Shown: positions 34,618 through 45,495, numbered from the stretch's first letter. The stretch: 64,000 nt of DNA from Anniella stebbinsi (GCA_029215795.1 JARDYH010000002.1:296577973-296641972); one strand, 5' to 3'. Program-made: numbers and translations. Notes: generated from the letters alone by a model not told the origin.

Positions 34618-35346
34618 GTTTGTAGTTAGCAGCTTGCATATAAAACAGAGCTCGCTATCTGATATGGATTCGAGTTGGAACAAGCTTTGAGTGGATTTTG
34701 GAGAACTTCAGCAAGCTCGAATTTTGCTAATTTATTTATGCATCCCTACTACATATTGATCATGACTTTGATCATTTGTGTGGGAGGTCAAGGAGGCTCA
34801 TTGGAGGCCTGATGGGGCAATCTATGGCTTCTTGGTTTGGAAAAAAAAATAGTGTGGGAGGGACTCCCTTCCCCAACTATCTCAGATACCTTTTTCAGAC
34901 TATCCCATATAAATTAGCCATAGGGCTGACTCAGAAGAAAGGGAATTGATTATATTAAGATGGGACAAAGGGAGGGAGCAGCCTAGGTTCAGTCCAGCCT
35001 GTATTGCTATAGTTAATGGAGTTTTATATGTATAAGCTATAAAACCATCCGCTCCCCAACTCCCCCCCCCCCTTTTAGCAGAGATATCCCAGGCAGATAA
35101 CAAAAGAGCCTTCTTTTTATCTCACAAATCACTCTGCACTATTAAGATTCATTCCATTTATATTACTCCAATCTAATCTAATGTACTTCAGAATGAAGAC
35201 TTTGTTGTGGAATCCCACTGCTTATAATTTCTCCCCCCCACCCTCCCACCACAGAATGTGTATTTCCTCTAGTATGCTCTTGAATGCTTTATTCAGCATC
35301 TGCAAAACCAGGTTATTCAGATAAGGGTTTTGTTTTTTAATTACAG
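34618..35346 (+). other. SHTN1: SHTN1 intron (729 bp)
   Basis: Short intron between the DLKRQAVEEMMD exon and the 54-nt exon. It carries a C-run near 35065 and no recognisable repeat or gene. Confidence 0.85.
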
Positions 35347-35400
35347 CCAGAAGTGCCCAAACCGCCTGAGAGTGCAATGAAAGAGCTAAAGGGAATTCTG
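35347..35400 (+). CDS. SHTN1: SHTN1 coding exon 7 of the window (small, 54 nt)
   Basis: The acceptor is TTTTTAATTACAG and the donor GTAAGA. Eighteen complete codons, PEVPKPPESAMKELKGIL. The last part, ELKGIL, is the shootin-1 segment that precedes the serine-rich block; the first part is less conserved and proline-rich here. Because it is phase 0 at both ends and a multiple of three, skipping it would leave the frame intact, so it could be an alternative exon (inference). Confidence 0.9.
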
Positions 35401-36377
35401 GTAAGAACAAAATCCTCTACTAGTCCTCTTTTCCTTGTACCTTTGGTGAAAAGTAGCCTATTGGACTGAAGATTGATGGATGTAGGCAGGCAGGCAGACA
35501 TTGAGAACATATTTCTGTTTTGTTTAGCTTTTAATTTTGTGAGCTCATGCGAACTCTTACAAGATAGAGAGTAACTATCTCCTTTGCTTCCAAATACTTG
35601 GATTGAGTCTCAGTACCTGCTACAATGGCTCCAACTTGCTCCTTGCAAATCTTTTCTCTATTAAAACTAAAAGGAGCACTTTATAAAACCAACTTCTAGT
35701 GATTTTGCAAGGCTAGTCATTAGCACAGTGAGACAGGAAAAATAGGGTTGGGAGGCGTATAGCTAAATACTTATATGCATATTGTTACTGTGCTAATTAT
35801 GCATTTCATGTAGGCCTCTGTATAATTGTTGTAAACAAAGTGATATTAATTTGTTCCATTTCAAGCTTGATGTAAAATAGCTTACTTTATTTGCTTTGCT
35901 ACTAGATCTGTAGCATGAGCACAATAGCAAGGAGTTACTTGTTAATAATACGACTGCTCTGTTAAATTCAGAATACTAACAAAATGCAGGATTTAATTTA
36001 ATTGAAGGAAACATTGGGAATTAAGTGCTGTTTTGCTGAAGTCTTTAAAGATGTGCCAATTTTAAGAACTACATACTGCATTTTTCATTTTCTTCCTGTG
36101 CGAACATAATTCAGGAGTTAGATATATAGATGTAAAGACTAGGAAGGTGCAAGTGTTATCCCTGCACCTTCTATCGGGAAGGATACTTATTCTAAAAGGG
36201 GATGGGGTTTGAAATGCGTAACGTCATGGAATCATCAGATCACATCCTAAAACTTTGTGAAGATTTAGAATTTGTCTTGTGGTCATCCTGAGTTCTACAA
36301 CCGGTGAATGTTGTAGGAGCAAAGATAACATTTCTACTTCTGATCACTCTCAACATGTCCCCACTTTCTTATAGACT

Positions 36378-37235
36378 GTGCTATTTATTTATTTATTTAA
36401 TTTGTATACCACCCAGCTGGCAAATGCCCTCAGGGCGGTTTATCATCATCAACAACAACAACGACAACAGTTTATTTGTATGCCACTTTTCCATGGCAAA
36501 ACCATTCTCCAAGTAGGTTACAACAATATCAAGAAAATTTACATAATCATAAAACCAAACAACAATAATAAAATAAATAAATAAAACGACAACAATACGT
36601 ATCAAAATAATACAATATTAAACATGAAAAACATTTTTAAATATTAAAAATATTGAGGAGCAAAGCAAAATTACTAAAGCAACAGATTAAAGGTTAAATT
36701 CTGCTTAAAGAGGAAAGTTTTAAATTGGCACCTAAATGTATAATGTGAAGACTGATCTCCCTGGGAAGGGCATTTGATAGATGGGAGGGGCCACTACAGA
36801 GAAGGCTCTCTGGTAGCCACCCATCATACCATTGTGGGCAGTGGTACCCAGAGAAGAGTCACTGAAAACAATTTTAGTGTTTGGGCAGGAACATATGAAA
36901 CAAGGTGTTCTGTCAGTTAGACTGGTCCTAAGTCATTTAGGGCTTTAAAGGTAAGCACCAACACTTAATTCAGGCTCAGAAACTGACTGGCAACCAGTAC
37001 ATTTGACTGAGTACAGGAGTAGTATGTTCAGAACTGCCAGCCTCAGTAAGCAGCCTCACTGCTGTATTCTGCACTAACTGAAGTTTCCGGACCATCTTCA
37101 GAGGTGGTCCCATACATAATGCATTGCCATAACCCAGGTGAGAGGTGACTAGAATTACCATCCCCAGATTTCCTTGTGCATAGGCAAGAGGGAGGGACAG
37201 CTGGTGACTGGGATGAAACACCTTAATCAGATAGG
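36378..37235 (-). mobile_element. L2-type LINE 3' part
   Basis: Minus strand frame 37221-36976 reads MGPPLKMVRKLQLVQNTAVR and TPVLSQMYWLPVSF. The rest is 3' UTR, ending in AAATAAATAAATAAAT at 36383-36400. Within the tail an internal CAA-rich stretch and a second end-like motif (36470-36560) suggest two nested 3' ends. Confidence 0.85.
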
Positions 37236-37352
37236 ACCTGTAGTAAGTGTCCTAGTTCACACACAACACATACCATACTGCTATGGCTATAGGTAATCCA
37301 TGATTTTGCGATGGAAACGGCCAGAAAAATAAAGGTTGAAAGTGACGCTGTC

Positions 37353-38990
37353 TATTTTATTTATTTATTTATTACCTTTTTAACCAGTAACAAACGGTCT
37401 GTAGGCAGATTATAAAACTTAATTAAGAACTCAGCACAGGAATAAAATATATAAAAGCAGCCATAAAATCTAAAAAATGAAACTCTGGAAAGGTCTTCGC
37501 CTAGTGTTCTGTGTCTTGTTGCCACCTGCCTGACTTCTATTGGTGGGGAACCTGGAGGAGGGCTTCCGAATATTACCTAATGGTCTGAGCAGGCACATAC
37601 GGAACTTTAGATATTCCTTTAGATATTTTGGGCCCAAGCTGTTTAGGGCTTTAAAAGCCAACACCAACACTTTTAATTGGACCCAGAAAGGGACTTGAAA
37701 CCAGTAGAGCTGATGAAGCACTGCGTCTCATTATCATATCAACCAGTCTCTGTTAGTAGCCTAGCAGTTCTGTTCTGAATGAACTGATGTTTTTGTGCCA
37801 TCTTCATAGGTAGCTCCATGTACAATGCATTGTAGTTATCCAACCGGGAGGTTACCAGACCATGGATAACTTTACCAGGCTATCTCTGTCCAGATAGGGT
37901 TGCAGCTGATATATCGGCCTAAGCTGATAAAAGGCTCTCTTAGCCACCAACCCACCTGAGCTTCAAGTGACAGATGCATCCAGGAACACTGTCAAGTTGT
38001 GCACCTGATCTTTCAAGGGGAGTACAACCCCCTCTAGAACAAGTTGAACCACCTGCCAACAGTACTTCTGTCCTGTCTGGATTGAGTTTCAGTTTATTAG
38101 CCTTTATCCAGTCCATTACCCTGTTCAGGTACCGATTCAGGACATCTGTAGGCTCACCTGTGTTGGATGAAAAAGAGAGGTAAAGCTGGGTAACATCTGC
38201 ATATTGGATACACTACAGGCCCCAACCCCAGATAACCTCTCCCAGTGGTTTCGTGTAGATATTGAATACAATGGTGGATAAAATTGAGCCCTGCAGAACC
38301 CTGTGATATAATTGCCATGGAACAGAGCAATATTTCTCCAGCATTACCTTCTGGAAATGGCCATCTGAGTAGGAACAGAGCCATGTAAAATGCTGCCCCC
38401 GACTTCCAGTGCAGACAACTGATCCAGAAGGATACCATGGGCCGGCAACCACCAGCTTCAGGACCTTGCCCATGAAGGAAATTTTAAGAACTAACCTATA
38501 GTTTGCCTCCACTTCTGCATTCAAGTTAAGTTTCTTCAGGTGTATCCGAACTACTCCCTCTTTAAAGAAGCTTGTATCACTCCCTGTCTCGAGGAGGTAT
38601 TTATAACCTAGTGGATCTAACAGGCCATCCCCCTCCTTATTAAATGTAACAAGTCAAGATGGGCGAGGCTGAAGCGTAAAAGTGTCAGTCAAACTCATCT
38701 AAGCAGCTTGTTTGTATCCTCATGTCTCAACAACTGAAACTCATCCAGAGAGGGATTCTCTGAAAACCTCCGTTAATAGTGGAATCCATGCTGGATATGG
38801 ATGATTTTACATTCAAAGTGTCCTGCAAATTTATCACAGCAAGCCATCAAGGGTGTGTCCAGGTCCCTTTGAGGGTCAGATTGTAATAATTCTTTTACCA
38901 CCCAAAACAGCTCCACTGTGTGACACTTTATTAATGGAGGCACAGTCGTGCCTCCATTGTTAAGGGCCGTCGGTAAAAAACACATTCAGC
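37353..38990 (-). mobile_element. L2-type LINE, 1.6 kb, heavily mutated
   Basis: Tail TTTATTTATTTATTTATT at 37356, C terminus near 37470-37720 (KVLVLAFKALNSLGPKYLKE), then 38154-38524 with HRVLQGSILSTIVFNIYTKP and a decayed YADD region, and 38773-38985 with VELFWVVKELLQSDPQRDLD. Frames shift several times. It preserves the QGSILS motif that the copy at 7416-9561 has lost. Confidence 0.88.
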
Positions 38991-39008
38991 CATGTTAGAG
39001 TGATAATT

Positions 39009-39020
39009 GGGGGGGGGGGG
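39009..39020 (+). repeat. Poly-G run
   Basis: Twelve consecutive G residues just outside the end of the L2 copy. Confidence 0.85.
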
Positions 39021-39050
39021 CTTCTAACAGCCATAAAATTGAAAATGTTT

Positions 39051-39126
39051 CACCAACCTTTCTGAAATTTACAGGTGCCAGAAAGAAATGTTTGTTTTAC
39101 ATTAGCTGAAAATTTCAAGAAGATTG
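39051..39126. repeat. Imperfect 20-bp hairpin
   Basis: CACCAACCTTTCTGAAATTT (39051-39070) pairs with AAATTTCAAGAAGATTGGTG (39107-39126) with three mismatches. Confidence 0.65.
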
Positions 39127-39450
39127 GTGAAAGATTGAGGGAAGGAGAGCAGTTTAAGGTAGAAAAGGAATACAAACCTGTCTTCCTGCTTTTGTAAATT
39201 TACTTCCGGGTTGAGACTTTTTGTGCTCACAATTTGCATAATTTCTAGAGCCTTATTAAGTAATCCAGTGGTGGGGTCTTCTTCCTCCTTGACTGTAGTT
39301 GGTGGAAAGCTTTTCGTTTTTTAAAAATTCCCTTCGGTTGACTTTTAAGGACTATTTTAACCTCTCATTCAAGTCAATGAGGCGGCCATCTTCCCTCATA
39401 ACACGACACTGACACATGCTCATTAGCGTCGCATTGGGCAAAAGGCAGGG

Positions 39451-39472
39451 CTACTACTACTAGTAGTAGTAG
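39451..39472. repeat. CTA/TAG perfect palindrome
   Basis: Four CTA units meet TAG units so that the 22 bases equal their own inverse complement. Confidence 0.85.
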
Positions 39473-40204
39473 TAGTAATGTTTCAGATTTCACTTCTGCA
39501 TCTGATGTTCTTTTGCATTTATTTTTCTTTATAAACCATTCATATCTTAAGATTTCTTGTGTGGCATGTTTTCATTGGTTTAACAAGTTAAAAGAGGTAT
39601 TCACTGTTTTCATGCTTATGTTATAAAATCTATTTTCAACAGGTAACTTCAAGAGTAACAGAGGTGGGGAAAATCCTCAATCTCTTTGCTATCAGAGGCA
39701 CTGAGTAAGGGACCCCTGGAGATAATTTAGACTGACCCCAACCACAAAACACTATTTCCCCTTCTGAAGAGATCAGGACCACAGACTACTAAAGACAAAC
39801 AAAGTAACAGGCCATAATAACAATTCTCATGTGGCCATTTGCCTTATGAGGCAGGTGCTCTGTGGGCTACCAAATGGAGGGACTAATAGGCCATAAAGTT
39901 GCCCGGCTGGGTCTGCCAGAAATCCAGCCTCAACACTTCTGGAAGGTCCATATTCTATAGCACCTGCTGTCAGATGAAGTTGAGGGAATCCCACCCTCCA
40001 CCCCTGGGTTTAATTTACTGGCTTCCCCTGGCTGGACCTTGCAGGAAACTATAGGGACAGACAGAGCAGGCATTCATAGCACACATAGAATGCTGAGACT
40101 GGCAGATCTAAAAGCAAGTGTGTTGCTTTTCAAGAACCAAGGAAATTCAATGGGTATTACTTTTGAGTAAATATCTAGGGATGGATATGCAGCCTGTGCA
40201 AGAA

Positions 40205-40560
40205 CTGAGTAGGGTGACCATATTTGGGAAACCAAAAAAGAGGACACCTAGTGGCTTTCTGGGGCCACCTTAAAGTCCCCAATTGGAGCGGAGGAGGGGA
40301 AAGCATGTCATTCTCACCCCACCCCACCACTCCAATCAGGCCCTTTTCTATAATGCTTGGGAATGACACGTGTTTCCCTTTTAAGGCCTTGATTGGAGCA
40401 GTGGAAGAGAATGACACACCTCCAGAAAGCATGTCATTCCCCCCTGCCACGCTAATGGTGGCCTTAAAAGGGAAAGTGTGTAATTCCAGGTCATTATAGA
40501 CTATTGCATAAAATCCCCCCTGACACCGAGGATAGAACAAAAACCAGGAGAAATCTGGGG
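40205..40560. repeat. Dispersed repeat with a 16-bp inner hairpin
   Basis: Starts with AGTAGGGTGACCATATTTGG, a start I know from reptile dispersed repeats. Inside, TTTCCCTTTTAAGGCC (40373-40388) and GGCCTTAAAAGGGAAA (40460-40475) are exact inverse complements, and AAAGCATGTCATTC is repeated at 40300 and 40427. Confidence 0.65.
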
Positions 40561-40572
40561 AAATCCTGACAG

Positions 40573-40812
40573 TTTTTTTTATTATTTATTATTGCATTTA
40601 TATCCCACCTTTTTTCCACCAAGAAACCCAAGGCGGCATACATAATCCTCCTCCTCTCCATTTTATCCTCACAATAGCAACCCTGTGAGATGGGTTGGGC
40701 TGAGAGTCTGCAACTGGCCCAAAGTCACCCAATGGGTTTTCATGGCTAAGTGGGGAGTAGAACCCAGATCTTCCAGCTCCCAGTCCAACACTTTAGCCAC
40801 TAGGCCACACCC
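40573..40812 (-). mobile_element. tRNA-derived SINE (MIR/CORE-like), copy 2
   Basis: Minus strand: GTGTGGCCTAGTGGCTAAAG (A-box type), CTGGGTTCTACTCCCC (B-box), core GGGTGACTTTGGGCCAGTTG, then CTCACAGGGTTGC and an AATAATAAATAAT tail. Same family and orientation as the copy at 24317. Confidence 0.88.
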
Positions 40813-40832
40813 TAGTGGTCACTCTAGAATTG

Positions 40833-41560
40833 AGCCATGCCAAGTTGGAAGCAGATCGGTTCGTGCCTTGATTTTTAAGATATTTTTTTTAAAATTTTGA
40901 CTTCAATTTTTTTTCTAAAATTCAAGGCATGAACCAATCTGCTTTCAACTTGGCATGGCTAAAGCCTTACTTAAGAGGTACCATGGTGCCAAGTTTCATC
41001 TCTTCATCTTTACTTTCATTCTTTTTTTTTAATGTACTGCTCAAGGCCCTAGACCCCAAAGAGGAGTATTGTGTTTGAAGTTTTAAAAATTCCTAAAACT
41101 CAAGGCATAAACAGATCTGCTTCCAACTTGGCATGGCTCAATCCCTACTTAAGAGCTACCATGCTGTCAAGTTTCATCCCTTTATCTTTAAAAATGATGG
41201 AATTGTAAGCATTTTAGTTAATTTAAAAAATTAAATTGAAGTTTTAAACATTTCTAAAAATCAAGGGATGAACGGATCTGCTTCCAACTTGGCATGGCTA
41301 AATCCCTACTTCAGAGCTACCATGGTGCCAAGTTTCATCTCTTTATCTTTAATTTCATTTTTTAAACTTGTACTGCTCAAGGTCCTGGACCCCAAAGAGA
41401 TTTCTGTTTGAACTTTAAAAAATTCCTAAAAATCAAGGCATGAATGGATCTGCTTCATACTTGGCATAGCTATATCCCTACTTAAGAGCTACCATGATGC
41501 CAGATTTCATCTCTTTATCTTTAAAAATGAGGGAGATGCAAGCATTTTGGTTGTTTTATT
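40833..41560 (+). repeat. Tandem array with alternating A-B units and one inverted unit
   Basis: Four direct units begin near 40922, 41101, 41262 and 41434 with CAAGG(C)ATGAA.(G)GATCTGCTTCC, AACTTGGCATGGCT, TACCATG.TGCCAAGTTTCAT. Spacings are about 179, 161 and 172 bp. Units 1 and 3 go on with TGTACTGCTCAAGG and GACCCCAAAGAG; units 2 and 4 with CTTTAAAAATGA and GCAAGCATTTTGGTT instead. So the period is a dimer of about 340 bp. A partial inverted copy of the start (40833-40878) faces unit 1. No ORF. Confidence 0.85.
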
Positions 41561-41794
41561 AATGTTAAAAGTGAGTTCAACACATAACACTAGCTTTGAT
41601 TTTATATTGATGGTATACCATTCTGGCTGATGCTGGCTTGGTTGTCAACTGTATAATATCCAGTCATCCATTACACAAAGCCATGAAATTCATTAAACAA
41701 AAAACCTACGATTTACAAAAACAATGTTAAGGCTCTACAGATTCCAACCAAGCACCAAAAAGCAGGGAAATTGGGTATTGGGTATTTGGTAAGG

Positions 41795-41942
41795 GTATGG
41801 GACAGCATTCCCCATCCTGCTGCCCTCCAGATGTTTGAGATGACAAGTCCCAGCATTCCTGACCATGGGACATACTGACTTGCAATGATGGGAGTTGTAG
41901 TCCAACACCTTTGGAGGGCACCAGGTTGGGGAAGGGCTGCTC
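41795..41942. repeat. Palindromic dispersed repeat, copy 4
   Basis: Left CATTCCCCATCCTGCTGCCC TCCAGATGTTTGAGA and right CAACACCTTTGGAGGGCACC AGGTTGGGGAAGG are imperfect inverse complements around AGTCCCAGCATTCCTGACCA. The fullest copy of this family in the window. Confidence 0.8.
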
Positions 41943-42694
41943 TAAACAAAAAAAGAGAAGGAGTTGTTCGTGATCAGTTTTCCACAACTCCACAGTCACC
42001 TCTGCATATCATATTCTCCACCCTGTCCTCATGGTTTATCTGCTTTGGGAGAATGAGAATTTCACTTGCACTTTCTGCCTCCTTAGGGAGGATGTGGCGT
42101 TAAGGCTTGTGAGCCTTAACTTCCAATTTCCCTGCTTTTTGGTGCTTCGTTGGAAACTGTAGAGCCTTAACATTGTTTTTGTAAACCGTAGGTTTTTTGT
42201 CGAATGAATTTATAAAATGGTTGTAGCAGTGCTGGTCCATTAGAATAAAAATAAGCAAAATGTGGACAGTATAATATGTTTATTACGACCAACCAAAAAG
42301 TTGCAAAATAGTCAGCAAGCTTTGTAGGAATTTTCTTTCGTCTGGATGTCATGTTTAAACAAACATTGTAAAGGGAAGTGGGAAAGAATAGGGCATGGCA
42401 GAAAAGTCTCAGCATGGGCTATGGTTTTCTACGTATCGGAAATGTAGAAAATGCAACTTTAGAATTCAGACAGGCCCTGTGCAAGGTAAATCATAATAGC
42501 TCCCATTTTTAGATGCTGAAAGAGAAGGCTTTTGAAACCCACCCAATCAACTGATATGATGGGAGGAGCTGGGATTAGTTCCCCCTCTCCTCAGGCCAAT
42601 AATTCAGGCCAATAATGGGATGTCTGTAGGAAAGGAAACCCTGTATTAAATGACTTGGTGTCACAATAACCTATTGTAGACTAAGACCTGGGAG

Positions 42695-42742
42695 GAAGCC
42701 CCATTGAACTTCCTAGGCATGTATAGGATTGCACTGTAATTG
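42695..42742. repeat. Fragment of the GCAATCCTAT palindromic family
   Basis: GCCCCATTGAACTTCCTAGG and CATGTATAGGATTGCACTGT match the right half of 47330-47425. Confidence 0.6.
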
Positions 42743-42864
42743 GTTTCAGACTCTTCATTTTGAAAGAATATCACTGTAGAACTGGTTAGGCAACATCTGT
42801 TCCACAACACAGAGGGCAAAGTTGGGCCAATGCATCAGTGACACAAAATGAGCATTTCTTTTCA

Positions 42865-42965
42865 CCTCACATTAATCCTGTGACATAAATTAAGCTAAGA
42901 AATAGTGACTCGCACAAGGCCATCCAGTGAGCTTTGTACTGAGTGGGGTTTTGAAATGTGGGTGT
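42865..42965 (-). mobile_element. SINE fragment (MIR/CORE-like)
   Basis: CTCACATTAATCCTGTGACA, GTGACTCGCACAAGGCCATC and CAGTGAGCTTTGTACTGAG match the core of the SINEs at 24317 and 40573; the tRNA-like head is eroded. Confidence 0.55.
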
Positions 42966-43127
42966 TGGGTGTGGGGATCATCCAAGCCCAATATTCTACC
43001 ACAGTGGCTCTTGAAAATGGTGACTGTCTTGTTCATAAGTGTATCTGTCCATCTTGAAAATCCTCTGGGAGAAGGTTGGGATTGATGGCATCAACAACAG
43101 CAACAACAAAAATGCTATGAATCAGTC

Positions 43128-43129
<2 letters not shown>

Positions 43130-43176
<47 letters not shown>
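43130..43176. repeat. AAT microsatellite
   Basis: About 15 AAT units forming the tail of the adjoining L2 copy. Confidence 0.95.
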
Positions 43177-43610
43177 TATTTCTTACCCGCCTCTCCCTTT
43201 GGATCGAGGCAGGGAACAACTTTTTTACAATAACAATATAGATCAAATACATTAATTAATTAAAAGAGCATATAAAACAATCAACACATTTTAAAATTAT
43301 TGATTTAAAGTTCATCTGGGTAGGCCTGCCGGAAAAGGCTAGTCTTTATAGCTGCCTTAAACTTAGAGAGGGTGTTAAATTGACAAATCTCCTCCAGCAG
43401 GCCACTCCAGAGTTTGGGGGCGGCAGAATAAAAGGTCCTCCGGGTAACAGTTGACAGCCTAGTTGTTAGCACTAGGGCTTGTTGCATTAGGCTGGTTTGC
43501 ATTATCAAAGTTCTTGAGAGTTGAGTTCTAGCCCGCCTTTCAGTAAAATAATTTCCAAGGCAGCTAACAGCAAAAATCAAAACAATCAATTTAAAATAAA
43601 TACAACAATT
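43177..43610 (-). mobile_element. L2-type LINE 3' end
   Basis: Minus strand 43589-43305 gives LTTRLSTVTRRTFYSAAPKL WSGLLEEICQFNTLSKFKAA and IKTSLFRQAYPDEL, a nearly intact C terminus. The AAT repeat is its tail. Confidence 0.85.
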
Positions 43611-44150
43611 AAAAACAATTAAAACAGCAGCAAGAGAAAACCAACAATAAAACTATCAGCACCAAACCACCAATAAAATTATAAAAAACATTATAAAAGC
43701 TTCTACAAAAAAAGTTCAGGACAATAGTTTCATGTAGCATCGAAAAGCTAATAAATTAGGCACCAGACCATTAGCTCAGTGAGAGCATTACATTGTTTGG
43801 GTGCTACAGTTGAGAAGGTCCTGTCTATTTTTCTCACCCATCTAATCTGTGAAGGCCAGGACACCTGGAAGAAAGCCTCTGATAAAGACCTTAACAAATA
43901 GGTAGGTTCATATTGGAATTAGCACTCCTTCAGATTCCCTGTTGCCAAGCCATATAAGGTTCTGTAGGTCAAAATTAGCATTTTGAATTGTGGGAGCCAG
44001 CGTAGATTTTTTTTTACCACTAACAAGATATGGTCAGAGCCAATAGATATATATGTTCCAGTCAATGGTCTGAACCATCTGTAGTTTCAAAGTAGTTTTC
44101 AAGGGCAGCCCCATGCACAATGCATTGCAGTAGTCAAGTCTGGATTATGT
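43611..44150 (-). mobile_element. L2-type LINE 3' part, second copy
   Basis: Minus strand matches to LRLDYCNALCMGLPLKTT-type sequence near 44100-44150 and CCAAGTTTTGACC-type FKALYGL near 43960. AAACAATTAAAACAGCAGC marks the UTR. Frames destroyed; probably interrupted by the copy at 43177. Confidence 0.65.
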
Positions 44151-44230
44151 GCAGTAAGGCAAATTTTGATTTATGCAACTCTCCTTGACTATCACACTGC
44201 TGACCTTTTTATCAATATGTTTTATTTCAG

Positions 44231-44351
44231 GAAACTTTGAATACATCTGCAAGTTCAAGAAGCCTAAAATCCCTTGACACGTACAGTAACGAAACAGAGT
44301 TAGAAAGAATTTTGCGGCTTAGGAAGGTGACAACTGACCAAGATAGTAGCA
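44231..44351 (+). CDS. SHTN1: SHTN1 coding exon 8 of the window (serine-rich SRSLKSL block)
   Basis: The acceptor is TTTTATTTCAG and the donor GTAAGA. Encodes ETLNTSASSRSLKSLDTYSN, then ETELERILRLRKVTTDQDSS and the first base of a serine codon. SSRSLKSL and ETELERIL are hallmarks of shootin-1. The exon follows a long intron filled with L2 fragments (35401-44230). The donor was placed at base 44352 because it gives GTAAGA and the correct phase with the exon at 45318. Confidence 0.95.
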
Positions 44352-45317
44352 GTAAGATGATCTTTTCAATGTTGTTCCAAACGTCTAATTGCCTTAATTT
44401 TGAAACATTTTCGTTCTCATCAACTGAGGGAGCACTGATTGCTTTTTCCAGATAGTCCATATTCTCATAATAACTTCCCTCTAACTCTAACCAGTATTGT
44501 TTAGTAAAGCCAGACTAGGCAAATTTCTGTTCTGATCTTCAGACACTAACACTAAAGACATTGGGTTCTTTTCAACTGGTAATTTCTCTCTCCAATCAGT
44601 TCATAAGATGAGCACATAAATTAACATCTTAATTTCATAGGAATAATAACAAATAGGTATCATATAAGCTGTATGTTATCACAGCCTTATTGACAATCAA
44701 GGAGATGGCTTCAAAGATGATTGATCTTTGGATTAGGTTATTAAAGGGCCACCTGCACTCATACATGAGATGGTCCTGGGAGGATTTGCTTGCAGGACCA
44801 TCATCAAAGTCCATCGAATCAGCTGGCCTTTTTGGTGGTGGCCCCTTATTTGTGGAATTTCCTACCAAGGGATATATCTCATCGTTATTAGATTTTAAGT
44901 GGGTCTTAAAACCCAATTAAAAACCTATTTGTCTCCATCTGCTTTTAACTAAGGTGCTGGGTATTTAACTGGTTAAACTGTTCCTATGTTTTGTTGTTTT
45001 TAATCGCATTTGTCTCAAATGCAGTGCTAAGCTATATTTTGTTTTTATTGTTTTTAGTTTTATAGTTTTAATGGAGTTATTTTTAGTTGAGATTTATGCT
45101 TTTAGTTTATGATTTTAATTGTTTATATTTATCATTTTGGGTGGGCTTTGCCCTGAAAGGTGGCACATAGGTTAGTGAAAGGGGAAGACTAAATGACATG
45201 CTCTTGAATAGAAATTGGTTTATGTATGAAAGTGATTGAAATTCCTTTGGACCAACTTATGTTTTCACACAGTGCCATGCATCTAATAATGCAAATGCTT
45301 GATTTTTTCGGTTTTAG
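44352..45317 (+). other. SHTN1: SHTN1 intron (966 bp)
   Basis: Roughly half is an L2 3' end on the + strand (44730-45175). The remainder is AT-rich, with no recognisable feature. Confidence 0.85.
44730..45175 (+). mobile_element. L2-type LINE 3' end
   Basis: Decayed AFLVVAPYLWNFLPRDI (44823-44875), then AT-rich 3' UTR with GTTTTTAGTTTTATAG and a CCTGAAAGGTGGCACATA end. It lies 142 bases ahead of an exon. Confidence 0.8.
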
Positions 45318-45495
45318 GTCCGACTGGAATCTTGGCTACTTCTGAATCCAAGTCCATGCCGGTGTTGGGTTCCATTGGAGCACAGTCTGTACTGAACAAG
45401 AAAACCCTAATGGCGGAATTCAGTCCGAACTCTTTGGAGCCAGATGGACAGTGTCATAAAATGGTCAAAAGCACGAGTTCCAAAGTTGCTATTCA
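45318..45495 (+). CDS. SHTN1: SHTN1 coding exon 9 of the window (STGILATSESKSMPVLG block)
   Basis: The acceptor is TCGGTTTTAG and the donor GTAAGT. It completes serine and encodes PTGILATSESKSMPVLGSIG, then AQSVLNKKTLMAEFSPNSLE and PDGQCHKMVKSTSSKVAI, ending with two bases of a glutamine codon. SPTGILATSESKSMPVLGS matches shootin-1 closely; the later part is more diverged. If the donor is not used, the frame reads Q and then TAA at 45497, so intron retention would end the protein at once. No following exon was found in the remaining 18.5 kb. Confidence 0.95.

Larger units (their letters stand above)
35401..44230 (+). other. SHTN1: SHTN1 intron (8.8 kb)
   Basis: Mostly repeats: minus-strand L2 copies (36378-37235, 37353-38990, 43125-44150), a hairpin-bearing repeat (40205-40560), a SINE (40573-40812), the alternating tandem array (40833-41560), a palindromic repeat (41795-41942) and a CTA/TAG palindrome. 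35410-36370 and 39480-40200 show nothing recognisable. Confidence 0.85.
427..45495 (+). other. SHTN1: SHTN1 (shootin-1) gene, internal part: nine coding exons
   Basis: Nine exons at 427-506, 11831-11977, 15332-15485, 18025-18118, 26485-26567, 34511-34617, 35347-35400, 44231-44351 and 45318-45495 join in one frame (1018 nt, about 339 residues). The product shows, in order, a coiled coil, a run of prolines, a basic stretch and serine-rich conserved segments, matching what I recall of vertebrate shootin-1. Known for the family: a cytoplasmic growth-cone protein that couples F-actin retrograde flow, through cortactin, to the adhesion molecule L1-CAM during axon outgrowth and neuronal polarisation. 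The exons coding for the N terminus lie to the left. The exon coding for the C-terminal tail of the long form was not found. The reading frame is intact and every splice site is GT/AG, so I infer a functional gene. No promoter, first exon or 3' UTR is visible. Confidence 0.95.
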
